Positions 1 through 19,200 of a stretch of DNA of 64,000 bases are shown here, piece after piece. How positions within the stretch are numbered: the first letter of the stretch is position 1; every line of letters begins with the position of its first letter. This DNA comes from CAVVAL01 sp963740215 (GTDB taxonomy: Bacteria > Actinomycetota > Actinomycetes > Mycobacteriales > Cryptosporangiaceae), in assembly GCA_963740215.1 (NCBI GenBank), contig CAVUDJ010000016.1:62001-126000 (forward strand), written 5' to 3'. Position numbers and translations under genes: made by a program. The notes below the pieces were generated by a model, which did not search any database, was not told where the DNA came from, and worked only from the letters and a program-made list of their open reading frames with translations.

Positions 1-881
1 CGGGACAGATCGCCGGACCCCTGTCCGGAGTCGGCCCACAACCGCAGGACGGCGGGAACGACGCAGGTCAGGGTGACGCCCTCCCGACGGATCAGCGGGA
101 ACACCTCGTCGGGTCGCACGGTCGACGTCAGGACCGCCTTGCCGCCAAGCAGGAGAGTCCCGAACACACCAGGACAGGAGAGCGCCGCCTGGTGCGCGAC
201 CGGATTGACCGCGAGGTAGGTCAGCTCCTGGTCGGCACGCACCGCTTCCGCGGTGGCCCGCATGACGTAGCCGTAGTCGTCATGGGCCCTGGGAATCAGC
301 TTCGGCGCTCCGGTGGTGCCCCCGGACAACAGGAACAGTGCCGGATCGGCCGGGTCCACCTCGGGCAGGGCGACGCCCTCGCCGCTCAGGGACTCGAGCG
401 CGGTGAACTCCTGTGCGTCGCCGCTGACGAGCACTCGCGGGACCGAAGGGATCTCCCTGGCCAGCTGGCGGAAGTCGAATCCGCCGAACTCGTCCTTCAC
501 GACGTAGGCCACCGCACCGGAATGGGCGCACAGGTGGGAGATCTCGGTCTTGCGGTGACCGGGCAGTGCCAGAACCGGGATCGCCCCGGCTCGCAGCAGG
601 GCGAAGACCAGGACGACGAACTCCGGAATGTTGGGCAACTGCACGACCACCCGGTCGAGCGGTCTGATGCCCAGATCTACCAGGCCACCCGCCAGCCGGT
701 CGGCCCGGTGCGACAGCTCCGCGTAGGTCATCCGGTTCCCGTCGCAGACCACGGCTACGCGGTCGGCATGCCGCCGGCAGGAGTCGTGCAGCATGTCGCC
801 GAGTGGCCTGCCAAGCCAGATTCCCCTCCGGCGGTAGTTGTCCGCGAGGTGCTCGGGCCAGGGCACGAATCCGTCGAGCAT
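1..881 (-). CDS. Aryl-acid AMP ligase (DhbE/EntE-like), C-terminus cut by window edge
   Basis: This is a stand-alone adenylation enzyme that would activate an aromatic carboxylic acid for the NRPS starter. The start codon is the reverse-strand ATG at 879-881 and about 293 residues are present of the usual 540 or so. The N-terminus (WPEHLADNYRRRGIW) and the P-loop-like motif LSGGTTGAPKLIPRAH are hallmarks of 2,3-dihydroxybenzoate/salicylate-AMP ligases. It lies 14 bp downstream of the P450 on the same strand, so the two are probably co-transcribed. By comparison with echinomycin Ecm1, the substrate is inferred to be quinoxaline-2-carboxylate or a related quinaldic acid. The substrate-binding residues cannot be fully read because the C-terminal half is missing. 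The family assignment is firm and the substrate is inference from context. Confidence 0.9.
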   Translation of the reverse strand, partial: MLDGFVPWPEHLADNYRRRGIWLGRPLGDMLHDSCRRHADRVAVVCDGNRMTYAELSHRADRLAGGLVDLGIRPLDRVVVQLPNIPEFVVLVFALLRAGAIPVLALPGHRKTEISHLCAHSGAVAYVVKDEFGGFDFRQLAREIPSVPRVLVSGDAQEFTALESLSGEGVALPEVDPADPALFLLSGGTTGAPKLIPRAHDDYGYVMRATAEAVRADQELTYLAVNPVAHQAALSCPGVFGTLLLGGKAVLTSTVRPDEVFPLIRREGVTLTCVVPAVLRLWADSGQGSGDLS

Positions 882-895
882 GGTCGCTCTGCCTT

Positions 896-2098
896 TCAGG
901 TGGATCGCGGGTGGAATGTGACGGGGAGGCTGCTGTAGCCGTGCAGGAAGTTGGAGTAGATGCGTGGTGGCACCCCGCGGAGCTCGATCTCCTCCACAGA
1001 CGCGACGAGGGCCCGCAGCAGCGCGCTCAGCTCGGCCCGGCCCAGAGCAGCACCGACGCAGAAGTGCGGACCGTGACCGAAGGTGAGGTGTCTGTTCGGG
1101 TCGCGGGACAGGTCGAGGGTCCGCGGTGAGGCGAAAACCGTCTCGTCGTTGTTCGCGGAGGTGGTCCAGAACGAGACGATGTCACCCGCGTGGATCTGCT
1201 GCCCTTGGAGGGCGAAGTCGCACAGCGCCGTGCGCGCGAAATGCATGCCCGGCGTCGCCCAGCGCAGGAGTTCCTCCACCGCGGTCTCCACGGCGACTGT
1301 CCCCTTGCGCAGTCCGTGCCACTGGTCGGCGTACTCGGTGAAGGCGAGGACCGAACTGATCGCGGTGATCCGCGACGACTCGTCCCCGCCCAGGATGAGG
1401 CTGTAGCAGTTGAGCGCGATTTCCTCCGGGGTCAGCGGGTGACCGTCGACCTCGGCACCGGCGATCATGCTGATCACGTCGTCGCCCGGCTTCGAGCGGC
1501 GCTCGAAGGCGAGCTCCATGAGGTAGAGCACGATCTCGTTGCGCGCCTCGAGCGCGTCCAGCTGGGCGCCGTCCGGATTGTCGGAGGCCAGGGCTGCCTT
1601 GCTCCAGCGGAGCAGCTGCTTGCGGTCCTGTGTGGGGATGGACAGCAGGTCGCAGATGGTGTTCATCGGGATGTGCTCGGCGACCTCCGCGGCGAAGTCG
1701 AAGGAGCCCAGCTCCGTGACCGTCCTGATGAGGTCCGCCGCGCGCTCCTCGACCTTGCGCACCACCTCGCCCAGCACTCGCGGGGAGAACGCGCGGAGCA
1801 TCAGGTTGCGCAGGTGGCGGTGCCTAGGTCGATCGGTGACGGCGAGCATCTTCCCGCCCGCCGAGTCGCCGCCGTGCAGCAGGACGTCGAGGACGTTGCC
1901 GCGGGCTGAGCTCAGCTGCGTCCAGTTGCCGAAGCAGGACAGGACTTCGTCGTAGCCCGCCACGACCCAGAAACCGGGCCGTCCCGCGGTGGACGGGTGC
2001 CAGTACGTAGGCCGCTCCCGGCGTACCCGCTGCCAGAACTCGTGCGGGTCGTTCTCGACGAAGGTCGCAGGGTCCGTGAGATCGAGCGACAAGCTCAT
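896..2098 (-). CDS. Cytochrome P450, probably beta-hydroxylase of carrier-bound tryptophan
   Basis: This is a 400-residue bacterial class I P450. The heme-binding loop reads FGHGPHFCVGAALGRAEL with the ligand Cys at residue 347. The I-helix has GGDESS in place of AGxxT. The ATG at 2096-2098 is chosen over upstream alternatives because AAGGAGG sits seven bases before it and the protein then begins MSLSLDLTDP, as expected. In the quinomycin, thiocoraline and nikkomycin families a P450 of this type hydroxylates the beta carbon of an aminoacyl-carrier-protein. Here the partner would be a Trp-loading NRPS that is not in the window. It shares an operon with the aryl-AMP ligase and has a copy of a motif found at three places about 50 bp upstream of its start. 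Confidence 0.9.
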   Translation of the reverse strand: MSLSLDLTDPATFVENDPHEFWQRVRRERPTYWHPSTAGRPGFWVVAGYDEVLSCFGNWTQLSSARGNVLDVLLHGGDSAGGKMLAVTDRPRHRHLRNLMLRAFSPRVLGEVVRKVEERAADLIRTVTELGSFDFAAEVAEHIPMNTICDLLSIPTQDRKQLLRWSKAALASDNPDGAQLDALEARNEIVLYLMELAFERRSKPGDDVISMIAGAEVDGHPLTPEEIALNCYSLILGGDESSRITAISSVLAFTEYADQWHGLRKGTVAVETAVEELLRWATPGMHFARTALCDFALQGQQIHAGDIVSFWTTSANNDETVFASPRTLDLSRDPNRHLTFGHGPHFCVGAALGRAELSALLRALVASVEEIELRGVPPRIYSNFLHGYSSLPVTFHPRST

Positions 2099-2248
2099 CC
2101 GAGTCCTCCTTTCACTGGCATCGTCATGACTGGACCGCGCTGCACCACCGATGTCTTGCCGACTTCTTTCGTGGATCACGTGATTTGGCCTGAACCGGAA
2201 AAACATGGAACAGGTCCAAGCGGTGGGCTACGGAGAGAGGCGGGGTCG
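2099..2248. promoter_or_regulatory. Divergent promoter region between P450 and thioesterase; repeated motif and palindrome
   Basis: This 150-base spacer separates divergent genes. On the reverse strand, 2170 down to 2150 carries GAAAGAAGTCGGCAAGACAT, which closely matches sites at 8402-8425 and 26131-26154. Five bases away, at 2175-2184, is the perfect palindrome ATCACGTGAT. Both would suit a cluster-situated regulator, but no such regulator is identified here. No convincing -35/-10 pair was assigned. Confidence 0.55.
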
Positions 2249-2995
2249 ATGGGCCGGATACGTGAACGAGGCTGGCTGCGGTCGCTGACCACCGTCGCGA
2301 CTCCCACCCTCCGCGTGGTGTGCTTCCCGCACTCCGGGGGTTCGGTGACGGCCTTCGGCGACTGGGCCACCGCGATGCCGCCCGGCGTGGAACTCGTGGC
2401 CATCCAGTACCCCGGCCGGGGGGACAGGTTCGTGGAGCCACCTGTGGACGACGTGTCCGCGATGGCGGGCCACGTCGCGGCCGAGCTGCTCCGGCTCCCC
2501 ACGAGCGACCACGTGTTCTTCGGGCACAGCCTGGGTGCGGTGGTGGCCTACGAGACCGCCCTGGCGCTGCGGGAGGTTGGCGAGGAGCCGCGCAGGCTCT
2601 GCGTCTCCGCCTGCCTCCCACCCGGACTCATGGAGAACCAGAACCTCCATCTAGCACCCGACGACGAGTTCTGGGCGACGCTGTGCGGGCTGGGCGGCAT
2701 CGAACCCGGGATCGCCGAGAACGCCGAACTGCGCGAACTCCTGCTGCCGACGCTGCGCTCGGACCTGCGGGCCCACGCGACCTACCTGCCCCGCACCGAG
2801 ACCAAGCCGCTGTCCTGCCCGGTGACCTGCTACCACGGCGTGGGCGACCCACTGGTGGACGAGACGCAGCTGGCGGAGTGGGCAGCTGTCACCTCCGGCG
2901 ACTTCACGCTGCGCGTGCGGCCGGGAGGGCACTTCCACGTGGCGACCGACGTCGCCGAACTGGTCGCGGACATCGTGCGCCAGGACCCGGCGTGA
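2249..2995 (+). CDS. Type II thioesterase (Ecm2-like)
   Basis: This is an alpha/beta hydrolase of 248 residues, the usual TEII length. It shows the N-terminal FPHSGGS motif, the nucleophile elbow GHSLGA, the late Asp in VGDPLVDE and the catalytic His in GGHFHV. The ATG at 2249 is chosen because GGAGAGAGG lies just upstream and the typical TEII fold begins soon after it; an open frame extends further upstream but overlaps the divergent promoter. TEIIs normally clear misprimed carrier proteins. In quinoxaline/quinaldate pathways such an enzyme also releases beta-hydroxytryptophan from its carrier, which is the inferred role. It heads a rightward operon with the dehydrogenase 37 bp downstream. 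Confidence 0.9.
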   Translation: MGRIRERGWLRSLTTVATPTLRVVCFPHSGGSVTAFGDWATAMPPGVELVAIQYPGRGDRFVEPPVDDVSAMAGHVAAELLRLPTSDHVFFGHSLGAVVAYETALALREVGEEPRRLCVSACLPPGLMENQNLHLAPDDEFWATLCGLGGIEPGIAENAELRELLLPTLRSDLRAHATYLPRTETKPLSCPVTCYHGVGDPLVDETQLAEWAAVTSGDFTLRVRPGGHFHVATDVAELVADIVRQDPA

Positions 2996-3032
2996 GCGGC
3001 GCCAGGCTGTCCTGAAAGTCGGAGGTAGTGCT

Positions 3033-4061
3033 GTGAAACGGATCACCGTGATTCCCGGAGACGGTATCGGGCCGGAGGTGATCGAACCTGCGCTGGACGT
3101 CCTCGAGTACCTCGGACTCGGTGTGAAGCTGGATGTCCTCGACCACGTGAACGCGGATGCCTACCTCCGTAACGGGAGCGCTCTGTCCGATGTCGACCTC
3201 GACCTGATCCGGACCAGTGAGGCGACGCTGCTCGGTGCGGTCGGGGATCCTCGGCTGAGCGACACCGAGTACGTGCGGAGCGTGCTGTCCACGCTGCGTA
3301 TCGAACTCGACCTCTACGCCAACTACCGGCCGGCACGGCTGTGGCACGACAAACTCAGCCCTCTGCGCGACGAAACGCGGCGCGCGATCGACTGCGTGAT
3401 CGTCCGGGAGAACACCGAGGGGCTCTACAGCGGTATCGGCGGCAGCATGCGCGCGGCGTCCGCACAGGAAGTCGCCTTCGATCTGGATGTCAGCACCCAT
3501 CAAGGTGTGTCGCGCATCATCGATTTCGCCTTCTCCGTGGCACGGCGATCGGTGTGCATGGTGGACAAGGCCAACGCCGTCCGGAACGGCGGCCAGCTCT
3601 GGCAGCGCTGCTGGCGGGAGGCGGTCGAGCGGCACCCCCAACTCGACACGTCACACCTCTACGTGGACGCCGCGGCGATGAAGCTGGCGACCGATCCGAC
3701 GGCCTTCGACGTCATCGTCACGAACAATTCCTACGGCGACATCCTGAGCGATCTCACCGCGGCTCTCGCTGGTGGCCTCGGCATGGCGGCCTCGGCGAAC
3801 CTCAACGCCATCACCCGGCAAGGCCTGTTCGAGCCGGTGCACGGCAGCGCGCCCGACATCGCGGGAACCGGTGTCGCCAACCCGTTCGGCGCCATCCTCT
3901 CCGTGGCGCTGTTGATCGAGCACATGGGCCACGCCGGCGAGGCCGACGTCGTGCGCCGGGCGGTCGCGACCGCGGTCGAGTGCGACCGGGTGACCCCCGA
4001 CCTCGGCGGATCCCTGAGCACCAAGGAGGCGGGTGCCGTGGTCCTGGCGGAACTGCGGTAG
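3033..4061 (+). CDS. Isocitrate/isopropylmalate dehydrogenase-family oxidoreductase (Ecm3-like)
   Basis: This 342-residue protein is a full-length member of the NAD-dependent beta-decarboxylating dehydrogenase family. The N-terminus ITVIPGDGIGPEV, the substrate and metal region VIVRENTEGLYSG, the lysine in MVDKANAVR and the Asp cluster ILSDL plus LFEPVHGSAPDIAGTG are all intact. The GTG at 3033 has GGAGG seven bases upstream. A primary leucine-pathway LeuB is possible in principle. Its position inside the starter-unit operon and the known occurrence of such an enzyme in echinomycin-type clusters favour a role in oxidising or decarboxylating an intermediate of the bicyclic aromatic acid. The exact substrate is not known from sequence. 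Confidence 0.88.
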   Translation: MKRITVIPGDGIGPEVIEPALDVLEYLGLGVKLDVLDHVNADAYLRNGSALSDVDLDLIRTSEATLLGAVGDPRLSDTEYVRSVLSTLRIELDLYANYRPARLWHDKLSPLRDETRRAIDCVIVRENTEGLYSGIGGSMRAASAQEVAFDLDVSTHQGVSRIIDFAFSVARRSVCMVDKANAVRNGGQLWQRCWREAVERHPQLDTSHLYVDAAAMKLATDPTAFDVIVTNNSYGDILSDLTAALAGGLGMAASANLNAITRQGLFEPVHGSAPDIAGTGVANPFGAILSVALLIEHMGHAGEADVVRRAVATAVECDRVTPDLGGSLSTKEAGAVVLAELR

Positions 4062-4139
4062 CGGGAGGAAGAACGGGGACGGCGACGTGGACCGGTGGCG
4101 GTCAGCGGAATGAATGCCAGACAGAGGAACGGCGGTGCA

Positions 4140-5516
4140 ATGCAGGGGAATGACGAGAATCGCGCAGGCCAGGACCCCGAGATCGTGGTCATTGGGGCGG
4201 GCCTGGTGGGTGCTGTCGCGGCCATGTACCTGGCTCCCCGATTCGGCCCTGTCACGATTCTGGAGAAACGGCCGGATCCGCGGCGCGGTCCCAGCCGGCT
4301 GGGGCGGTCCATCACGGTGATGCTGTCGGCGCGCGGCTGGCGCGTCCTCTCGGAGCTGGGTCTCGAAGAGGCGGTGCGGGCGATCTGCCTGCCCATCCAC
4401 GGACGCTGCGCGCACCTGCCCGACGGCAGTTCCCACGTCACCCCGTACAGCCGGGACTGGCAGCCGATCTGGTCGGTGGAGCGCGAGCGGCTGCACCACC
4501 TCCTGCTGGACGCCGCCGAGGCGACTCCCGGTGTGCGCATCCGCTTCGAGCAACGCGTTCGCGAGGTGAACCTGGACGAACCGGCCGTGCTCGTGGAGGA
4601 CCAGGACGGCAGGCACCGGTTGACGTGTCGCCGCGTGCTCGGCTGCGACGGCGCGCATTCCGTCGCCCGCGGGGCCCTGGTCGCGCGCAGCGCACGCGCG
4701 GAGGTGCGCAATCTCGAGCTGGCCCACCAGGAGATCTGTGCGCCGGGCGGCTGGCTGGACCCGTCGACCATGCACTACTGGCCGACCGGTGACGCGCTGT
4801 TCGCCGCCTTCCCCTTGCCGTCGGGGGAGTTCGCGGGCTCTCTGTTCATGCGTCTCGACGGGCCCGCGCCCTCCTACGCCACGGTCGATGGTGGCGGGGA
4901 CCTGCTCGAGGTGTTCTCCTCCCGCTTCCCCGAACCGGCAGCCGCCATCCCGGACATCGCCGAGCAGCTCGCGACCAAATCCGCCGCCACCATCACGATC
5001 GTGAGCTGCGACCGATGGGTCTGGCGGGACACGCTCGCGCTGCTCGGGGACGCCTGCCACGCGATGGCGCCCTTCATGGGGCATGGCATGAACTGCGGCT
5101 TCGAGGACGTCCGCACCCTCGTCGATTGCCTCAACTCCACTGAGGACTGGGCATCGGCCCTGGCTGCCTACGAAAAGTCGCGGATCGAAGACGCGGAGGC
5201 GATCTCCTACCTCTCGTATCAGCACTACCACACAATGGCCAACCCGCCGCAGGAGGAGACCGCCCACGCCAAGGGAGACCTGCGGAAGCGTCTCTTCGAC
5301 CTCTTCCCCAACCGGTACGTGCCCCTGTACGAGCAGTGTGCCTTCACCGAGGAGAGCTACGCCTCGCTGCTGAGGAACGACCGGCAACTGGACAGCCTGG
5401 TCGAGGACTTGCTGAGCAGGTACGGCGCGGAACTCGTCTCGGCGCCGGACAGCAGGCTACGCGCCTGCGTGTCCGTCGCCGGCACAGCAAGCCTGGAGGA
5501 ATCCCGATGTTCGTGA
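4140..5516 (+). CDS. FAD-dependent monooxygenase, kynurenine 3-monooxygenase-like (Ecm4-like)
   Basis: This 458-residue class A flavoprotein hydroxylase has the dinucleotide motif VIGAGLVGA near the N-terminus. GRSITVMLSARGW resembles the kynurenine 3-monooxygenase active-site strand. The second FAD motif is LLGDACHAMAPFMGHGMNCGFED. In kynurenine-derived chromophores a KMO-like enzyme acts on kynurenine or its beta-hydroxy form, so it is inferred to oxidise the aromatic ring or aniline during starter-unit synthesis. ATG at 4140 is preferred because AGAGGA precedes it; in-frame alternatives are 4095 (GTG) and 4110 (ATG). The stop overlaps the start of the next gene by 10 bases, implying translational coupling. 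Confidence 0.88.
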   Translation: MQGNDENRAGQDPEIVVIGAGLVGAVAAMYLAPRFGPVTILEKRPDPRRGPSRLGRSITVMLSARGWRVLSELGLEEAVRAICLPIHGRCAHLPDGSSHVTPYSRDWQPIWSVERERLHHLLLDAAEATPGVRIRFEQRVREVNLDEPAVLVEDQDGRHRLTCRRVLGCDGAHSVARGALVARSARAEVRNLELAHQEICAPGGWLDPSTMHYWPTGDALFAAFPLPSGEFAGSLFMRLDGPAPSYATVDGGGDLLEVFSSRFPEPAAAIPDIAEQLATKSAATITIVSCDRWVWRDTLALLGDACHAMAPFMGHGMNCGFEDVRTLVDCLNSTEDWASALAAYEKSRIEDAEAISYLSYQHYHTMANPPQEETAHAKGDLRKRLFDLFPNRYVPLYEQCAFTEESYASLLRNDRQLDSLVEDLLSRYGAELVSAPDSRLRACVSVAGTASLEESRCS

Positions 5517-5845
5517 TCCTGTTCCAGTCCCGTCTCTCCGATGAGGCGGGCGAGGAGTACTACGCAACCGAGGACGTCATGAGGGAACGGGTCCGTGCCC
5601 TCGCCGGGTCCGACCTGATGGAGGTCAAGCACTACACGAGTGAGGACGGCGAGCGCCTCGCCGTCGTCTTCTGGCAGGGCGCGGAGACGCTGGAGAAGTG
5701 GCGTAACGACCCTGAGCACGTCGTGGCGCAGCAGATGGGCCGCGAGAAGTGGTACACGTCCTACGAGTTGACCGTGGCGGAGGTGCTGCGCACCAGCACC
5801 GGCGGTGTGGACGTCGAGGCGGCGGTAGCCGACGAACCGAGGTAG
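5507..5845 (+). CDS. Antibiotic biosynthesis monooxygenase (ABM)-fold protein
   Basis: This small protein of 112 residues has a dimeric alpha/beta-barrel ABM-type pattern: MFVILFQSRLSDEAG, followed by a helix, LMEVKHYTSEDGERLAVVFWQ and a final YTSYELTVAEV strand. GGAGG lies six bases before the ATG, and the gene overlaps the end of the flavin monooxygenase. Family members act as cofactor-free oxygenases or as structural isomerase-like proteins. It is inferred to assist aromatic acid formation in the same operon. The last 20 residues (TGGVDVEAAVADEPR) look like a disordered tail. The function is not proven by sequence. Confidence 0.75.
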   Translation: MFVILFQSRLSDEAGEEYYATEDVMRERVRALAGSDLMEVKHYTSEDGERLAVVFWQGAETLEKWRNDPEHVVAQQMGREKWYTSYELTVAEVLRTSTGGVDVEAAVADEPR

Positions 5846-5853
5846 GGGGAGCT

Positions 5854-5889
5854 GCGCCGCCGTGCGGTCCACGGACCACACGGCGGCGC
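5854..5889. terminator. Bidirectional hairpin terminator between convergent genes
   Basis: A 17-base arm (5854-5870) pairs with 5873-5889 with one mismatch and a 2-base loop. It lies 9 bases after the ABM gene and 22 bases from the end of the UvrA-like gene, so it can stop transcription from both sides. Confidence 0.8.
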
Positions 5890-5910
5890 ACCACGTCGGC
5901 GTTGTGCCCC

Positions 5911-8289
<2,379 letters not shown>

Positions 8290-8515
8290 AAATCCTCCAT
8301 TTGCTGAACATGGCATGCCTTAGTCATGCGACCCCAACCGATCCAAGCAGCTATGCGCTACTCACTCCAGCGAGGTTTCGATACCTGGCAGCCTCTACCT
8401 AGATCTCTGGCCAACTTCTTTCACCTGGTTGGCGAACCCCTTGAGTCGCACCAACGATTGGTCGCGCTGAGTATCACGGCGATCTGGATGCCACGTCTGC
8501 AGGGGGGATGCCCGG
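8290..8515. promoter_or_regulatory. Divergent promoter region between UvrA-like gene and NRPS operon
   Basis: The 226-base spacer has no gene. On the reverse strand 8425 down to 8402 carries GGTGAAAGAAGTTGGCCAGA followed by GATC, nearly identical to the site at 26131-26154. AGGGGGGATG at 8501-8510 is the ribosome site for the NRPS ATG at 8516. A GGCATGCC palindrome lies close to the UvrA-like start. No -35/-10 pair was assigned with confidence. Confidence 0.5.
8402..8425 (-). promoter_or_regulatory. Repeated cluster motif, copy 2
   Basis: Read on the reverse strand it matches 22 of 24 bases of the copy at 26131-26154, and it shares a 20-base core with the copy at 2150-2170. It is oriented towards the UvrA-like resistance gene. 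A shared operator of a pathway regulator is the simplest reading. Confidence 0.55.
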
Positions 8516-16272
<7,757 letters not shown>

Positions 16273-16276
<4 letters not shown>

Positions 16277-19200
16277 ACGAGGAAATGATTCCCCTGTCGT
16301 ATGCGCAGCAGCGCATCTGGTTCATCAACCGCTTCGAGGGCGCGTCCTCGACGTACAACATCCCGCTGCTCCTGCGGTTCACCGGAGAGCTCGACACCGC
16401 CGCGCTGCGCACCGCGTTCCAGGACGTGATGGCGCGCCACGAGGTCCTTCGGACGGTGTTCGGCGAGGTGGACGGCGAGCCGTTCCAGCGCATCCTCGCC
16501 CCGGCCGAGGTCGAGCTGCCCTGGCAGGACTGGGGCCGGGTCGCTCCTGACCGGGTGCCCGGTGTGGTGTCCTCGATCATCCGCAGCTGGTTCGACCTGT
16601 CGTCCGACGTACCGCTGCGGGGCAGTCTCGTCCAGATCGGTCACGAAGAGTTCCTGCTGGTGCTGGTGATCCACCACATCGCCGGCGACGGCGGGTCGTT
16701 GGCTCCGTTGGCGCGAGATGTGTCAGTGGCGTACCGCGCGCGGGTGGCCGGTCGTGAGCCGGAGTGGACCGAACTGCCGGTGCAGTACGCCGACTACGCG
16801 GTGTGGCAGCGGGAGGAGCTGGGGGACCAGAGCGACCCGCAGAGCCTCCTGTCGATCCAGGCGTCGTACTGGCGCGAGGAGCTCGCCGGGGTGTCGAAGC
16901 CGTTGCCGCTGCCGTTGGACCGCCCCCGGCCCGCGGTGGCGAGCTACCGGGGCGGATCGGTGGAGATCGGCCTCTCGACCGAGGTGCGGGCGCGGGTCGA
17001 GGCGATGGCCCGCGCTCGCGGTGTCACGGTGTCGATGGTGTTCCAGGCGGCGCTGGTGGTGTTGCTGCACCGCTTGGGCAGTGGTGACGACGTGACGATC
17101 GGATCGCCGATCGCGGGGCGCACCGATGAAGCGCTGAACGATCTGGTGGGGTTCTTCGTCAACTCGTGGGTGCTGCGGGTCCGGTTGTCCTCGGAGTCGT
17201 CGTTCGAGTCGGTCCTGGACCAGGTCCGGCAGAAGGCGCTCGCGGCGTACGAGAACCAGGACGTCCCGTTCGAACGGCTGCTGGAGTTGCTGCGGCCGGA
17301 GCGGTCGGCCGCGCACCACCCGTTGTTCCAGGTGGTACTCGCGTGGCAGAACAACGTGGCGCCGGAACTGGACATGCCGGGTGTGACGGTGTCGATGGAG
17401 CCCATCCCGACCGGCACCGCGAAGTTCGACTTGTTCTTCAACCTGGCGCCGGACGAGTCCGACGGGTCGGTGATGGGGGAGATCGAGTACGCCACCGACC
17501 TCTTCGACCGCTCGACCGTGGAGCGGATCGCGGCGCGGTTCGTGCAGGTGGTGGAGCATGCGGTAGCAGACCCGCAGATCACTGTGGGCGCCGTCGACGT
17601 GCCGGCCGACGGCGAGCGGGAACACGGCACCGAGGCCGCGCTGCCCGAGGTCGTAGGCCACCCGCTCGACGCGGATGAGCGCCACAAGATCCTGGTCGAG
17701 TGGAACGACACTGCCCGCGACTTCCCGTGCCCAGGGCCGCTCCACCTGCTCTTCGAGGAGCAGGCCGAGCTGCGGCCGGATGCGATCGCGGTGCGCTGGT
17801 CCGGCGGAACCATGACCTACGGCGAGCTGAACGAGCGGGCGAACCGGATCGCCTGGGACCTCAAGGAACGCGGCGTCGGCCCGGAGACCGTGGTCGGCAT
17901 CGGCATCCGCCGTGGCCCGATCATGATCGCCGCGGTGTTCGGCGTACTCAAGGCGGGCGGGGCCTACCTGCCGCTCGAACCCTCGTCACCCGCCGAGCGT
18001 GTCGCCAGCATGCTCGCCGACACCGGGGCGCGCCTCGTATTGTCCACATCAGACACCGATGCCCTGGCGCTCCCGGCCGGTGTCGAGCTCGTCGAGGTGG
18101 CCAACGCAGAGGAGCCGCCGCTCCCCGTCGCCGAGGGCAACCCGGAGGCGGTCACCGGACCGGACAACACCGCGTACGTCATCTTCACCTCCGGCAGCAC
18201 CGGAAAGCCCAAGGGCGTCGTGATGACCCACCGACCCGTTCACAACCTGCTCAACTGGTGCTACCGCACCTTCGACTTCGGCGCCGATGACGTCGGCCTG
18301 TGCCTCACCTCGCTGGGTTTCGACCTCTCGGTCTTCGACATCTTCGGTCTACTCGGCCGGGGTGGCGGGCTGTACGTGGCCGACGAGTCCGAGCAGCGCG
18401 ATCCCGATCTGCTGCTGGACCTGCTGCTCACGGAACCGATCACCTTCTGGAACTCGGTGCCGACCACGCTCAACCAGTTGCCGCCCGTGCTCTCCCGGAA
18501 GACGGAGCTCGAGGGGACCGACAAGCTCCGCCTGGTGTTCCTCTCCGGTGACTACACGCCCCTGCCCCTGCCGGACGAGATCCGCAAGGTGTTCGGGCGC
18601 GCCGAGATCATCAGCCTCGGCGGGGCGACCGAGGCGACGGTGTGGTCCAACTACTTCCCGGTGCACGACATCGACCCCGGCTGGCGCAGCATTCCCTACG
18701 GCCGTCCCATCGACAACGCCCGCTACTACATTCTCGACGAGGACATGGAGCCGTGCCCGGTCGGCGTCGAGGGCGACCTGTACATCGGCGGGGACTGCCT
18801 GTGCGTCGGCTACGCCAACCGCCCGGACCTGACGGCGGAACGCTTCATCCACGACCCGTTCAGCGAGCGGGACGGCGACCGGCTCTACCGGACCGGCGAC
18901 CGGGCCACCTTCTTCCCCGACGGGAACATCTGCTTCCTCGGCCGCGCGGACAACCAGGTGAAGCTGCGGGGGTTCCGCGTCGAACCCGGCGAGATCGAGC
19001 ACACCCTGGTCCGCCACCCGGCCGTCCGCCAGGCCGTCGTCACCGCGCGGGAGGACCAGCCCGGCGACCTGCGGCTGGTCGCCTACGTCGTCGCGGACAT
19101 CGGCGCACTGGATACAGCGGGCGGGGCCGACGAACAGGTCGGGGAGTGGCAGGAGGTCTACGAGCAGGCCTATTCCGACGACGCAGCGCCAGAACTCGGC

